From: Phycisphaerae bacterium
Lineage (GTDB): Bacteria > Planctomycetota > Phycisphaerae > Sedimentisphaerales > Anaerobacaceae
Assembly: GCA_028714855.1 (NCBI GenBank)
Contig: JAQTLP010000003.1
Location: 62,001-126,000, forward strand
Length of the DNA: 64,000 nt
Direction of reading: 5' to 3'
Positions within the stretch are counted from its first letter, which is position 1; every line of letters begins with the position of its first letter. This document shows positions 61,897 to 64,000 of the stretch, piece by piece. The position numbers and the translations under genes were made by a program. A model generated the notes under the pieces. It did not search any database. It was given only the letters and a program-made list of their open reading frames with translations, and had not been told where the DNA came from.

Positions 61897-61992
61897 GAAA
61901 ATCATTCGATGCTGTTCAATTGCTTCGATAGCTGTTATGATGCGGGTGTCTTGTGAATTACCATTATTAAAGTTTAAATTCAGAGGTGGATT

Positions 61993-63111
61993 TTGTCTGT
62001 CGATGTTATCAGCGGGGTAGCTAAACGAATCAATGGAAACCAGTATGCTGTCAGGACGCTGGAGCGGCCCTATCAGCGCAGTGCGGCTGAGGTCATTGTC
62101 GCGGCTGAACTGGTCCGGCGTTTTCGCCTAATCGAAGGGGCTGAAGTCGTCGGCGAGGTCGAGCGGAAGAAAGACAAGGTAACGCTGGTATCGATAGAAT
62201 CGATAGGCGGGATGAAGCCGGAGGATTTCGCGGGCAGGCCGCGATTCGGCGACCTTGTAGCTATCAATCCGGAGGAGCGATTCGACCTCGGCGGATGCGG
62301 TCAGGAGAGCATGCGAATTGTGGACCTTATATCTCCGATAGGCAAGGGGACGCGCCAGTTGATAGTATCTCCGCCGAAGGCAGGAAAGACGGTCCTTTTG
62401 GAACAACTGGTGCAGGCAATCAGGCAGTGCAGTCCGCAGACGAAAACAATCGTATTGCTGGTGGATGAGCGGCCGGAGGAAGTGACTGTTTTTCGCAGGG
62501 CGGTACCGGGTGCGCAGGTGGCAGCGAGCACGATTGATAACAAGACGGCCCAACATATCGAATTAATCGAGTTTATCCTTGCGCATGTGCAAATAGAACT
62601 GGAGTGCGGCAGAGAGGTTGTTTTGCTGATAGACAGCCTGACGCGCGTGGCGAGGGCGTTCAATAATCAGGTCGGCCGAAAGGGACCGCGTGGTCATACG
62701 ATGAGCGGCGGGCTGGAGTCCGGGGTTATGGAAGTGCCGAGGCGATTGTTCGGGCTGGCGCGCAATATTGAAAACGGAGGCTCGCTTACGGTCATAGCTA
62801 CCTGTCTGATAGATACGGGTTCGCGGATGGACCAGCTTATCTTCGAAGAGTTCAAAGGAACGGGCAACAGTGAGATTATTTTGAACAGAGAACTGGCGGA
62901 GGCGAGGATATTTCCGGCGATTGACATAGCTGCGAGCGGAACACGGAAGGAAGCGGTGCTCTACGATGAGGACGATATGCGGGGGCTGGTGACGCTGCGG
63001 CGGGTGCTGTCGGGTTACAGCAACCGTGACGGTATCGATGCGATGTTAAAACTGCTTAAGAAGTATCCGGATAATAAGGTGTTTTTGGAAAGTATGGCGA
63101 CCGGAAGGTGA
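61993..63111 (+). CDS. rho: Transcription termination factor Rho, lacking the N-terminal helix bundle
   Basis: This hexameric RNA helicase ends transcription. The 372-residue protein starts at TTG after GAGGTGGA. It begins almost directly with the RNA-binding cold-shock domain and has Walker A SPPKAGKTVLLEQ (about 125-137), Walker B VVLLIDSLTRVARAFN, and the R-loop region GPRGHTMSGGLESGVMEVPR. The C-terminal VIATCLIDTGSRMDQLIFEE is diagnostic. It is about 45 residues shorter than the E. coli protein at the N terminus. Confidence 0.95.
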   Translation: MSVDVISGVAKRINGNQYAVRTLERPYQRSAAEVIVAAELVRRFRLIEGAEVVGEVERKKDKVTLVSIESIGGMKPEDFAGRPRFGDLVAINPEERFDLGGCGQESMRIVDLISPIGKGTRQLIVSPPKAGKTVLLEQLVQAIRQCSPQTKTIVLLVDERPEEVTVFRRAVPGAQVAASTIDNKTAQHIELIEFILAHVQIELECGREVVLLIDSLTRVARAFNNQVGRKGPRGHTMSGGLESGVMEVPRRLFGLARNIENGGSLTVIATCLIDTGSRMDQLIFEEFKGTGNSEIILNRELAEARIFPAIDIAASGTRKEAVLYDEDDMRGLVTLRRVLSGYSNRDGIDAMLKLLKKYPDNKVFLESMATGR

Positions 63112-63116
63112 TTTAT

Positions 63117-63195
63117 CAGGCCGGGTAACCCATCGGCAAACCGAGAGGCTAAATATTATAGAGAACCCAGTCATCAAGATGACGGGGCTAACCTT
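63117..63195 (+). repeat. Further GGCTAA hairpins downstream of rho
   Basis: CCCAGTCATC-AA-GATGACGGGG followed by CTAACC belongs to the same family as the repeats at 61672-61896. A weaker one precedes it (CGG-CAAA-CCG then AGAGGCTAAA). They may also mark the end of the rho and thiC transcripts. Confidence 0.5.
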
Positions 63196-64000
63196 TTATT
63201 GAGTCTCGGATTTCCTTATTTATTCTGACGCTGCACCACTGCCTTCCGCACATCGAGCAGTAATCGGCGGACGGCAGTTTACCTTCGCCGGTTTCCTTGC
63301 AGGCCTGGTCGTGCATTCGGCCGGCTGTCTGGGGGTCGATGGATTCGGCAATATGAGTTTCCCAGTCGAGGTTAAATCTGGCAGCGCTCAAATTCTTGTC
63401 GCGCTCGGCAGCGCCTTTTAGGCCTCTGGCGATGTCGGCGGCGTGGGCGGCGATTTTCGAGGCGATGACGCCTGCGCGAACATCATCGACATTAGGCAGG
63501 CCGAGGTGCTCTCTGGGAGTGACATAGCAAAGAAACGATGCGCCATAAAAGGCGGCGGCGGTCCCGCCGATTGCGGAAGTGATGTGGTCATAGCCGGGGG
63601 CGATATCGGTTACAAGCGGGCCGAGGACATAGAATGGAGCGTCATTGCAAAGCTTGCGCTCGAGTTCCATATTGTATTGAATCTGGTCAAAGGGGACATG
63701 GCCTGGGCCTTCGACCATAACCTGACAGCCGGCTTTCTGCGCCCTTGCGGTAAGCTCGCCGATGGTTTTTAATTCTGCGATTTGGGCCTTGTCGGTGGCG
63801 TCTGCGATGCAGCCGGGGCGAAGGCCGTCGCCGAGGGAAAAGCAGATATCGTATTGGGCCATTATTGCGCACAATTCATCAAACATTTCATAAAGAGGAT
63901 TTTGTTTATTGTGATAGAGCATCCACTTGGCCAACAGGGCACCGCCGCGGCTTACGATGCCGCCGATACGGGTTTCAAGCAGCGGCAGGTGCTCTTTCAG
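63188..64000 (-). CDS. thiC: Phosphomethylpyrimidine synthase ThiC, C-terminal part (5' end outside window)
   Basis: This radical SAM enzyme converts aminoimidazole ribotide to the thiamine pyrimidine. The open frame runs to the window edge, giving about 270 C-terminal residues. [49 protein letters not shown] and [17 protein letters not shown] are all family-typical. The C-terminal cluster motif is CSMCGRQWC (CX2CX4C), unique to ThiC among radical SAM enzymes. Confidence 0.95.
   Translation of the reverse strand: MKEHLPLLETRIGGIVSRGGALLAKWMLYHNKQNPLYEMFDELCAIMAQYDICFSLGDGLRPGCIADATDKAQIAELKTIGELTARAQKAGCQVMVEGPGHVPFDQIQYNMELERKLCNDAPFYVLGPLVTDIAPGYDHITSAIGGTAAAFYGASFLCYVTPREHLGLPNVDDVRAGVIASKIAAHAADIARGLKGAAERDKNLSAARFNLDWETHIAESIDPQTAGRMHDQACKETGEGKLPSADYCSMCGRQWCSVRINKEIRDSIKG

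Overview
The window looks like a chromosomal segment of a Planctomycetota bacterium, most likely class Phycisphaerae (inference). The main reasons are thirteen small secreted proteins ending in a PEP-CTERM sorting tail, several proteins with a short dockerin-like Asp-rich ending, and degenerate intergenic repeats lying between ordinary housekeeping genes. No rRNA, CRISPR array, transposase or phage gene was seen. One tRNA (His) is present.

Layout. 1-3.0 kb: an AT-rich accessory pair, the end of a spore-photoproduct-lyase-like radical SAM gene followed by an Eco57I/TaqI-like adenine methylase. 3.0-5.3 kb: ftsW-murG on the minus strand. 5.7-9.1 kb: PEP-CTERM genes, a tiny FG-GAP/dockerin protein and two decayed copies of the SDR gene that is intact at 9.45 kb. 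9.4-19.2 kb: SDR/MarR, rlmN, argB-argD-argF, rdgB, topA and groES. 19.3-23.3 kb: a cyclophilin/FG-GAP/dockerin fusion and three PEP-CTERM genes. 23.8-30.4 kb: an AlaC-type aminotransferase, guaB-guaA and pckG. 30.8-38.9 kb: a sigma-54 activator, a long structured leader region behind a good -24/-12 promoter, a pseudo-receiver protein and seven PEP-CTERM genes in a row. 39.0-45.4 kb: tRNA-His, ppdK and a secreted papain-like protease. 46.0-52.0 kb: nusA-infB-rbfA, an HhH-GPD-like protein and hisG. 52.0-59.6 kb: a DUF134/NifX-like pair with its own palindromic operator, efp, a secreted hypothetical, an HtrA-like protease and lptF-lptG. 59.6-64 kb: repeats, two small unknown genes, an SRA-like/HNH nuclease, rho and the end of thiC.

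How it fits together. Central metabolism (pckG, ppdK, guaBA, arg genes), transcription/translation (nusA, infB, rbfA, rho, efp, rlmN, topA) and envelope construction (ftsW, murG, lptFG) are interrupted by blocks of fast-evolving secreted-protein genes. The most interesting block is 30.8-38.9 kb. There a sigma-54 activator without a receiver domain, a stand-alone receiver-like protein that lacks the usual phospho-acceptor Asp, a sigma-54 promoter and duplicated hairpin-rich RNA leaders appear to form a dedicated control unit for an array of PEP-CTERM surface proteins. No exosortase gene lies in this window. All names come from reading translated sequence and motifs; no database search was possible.
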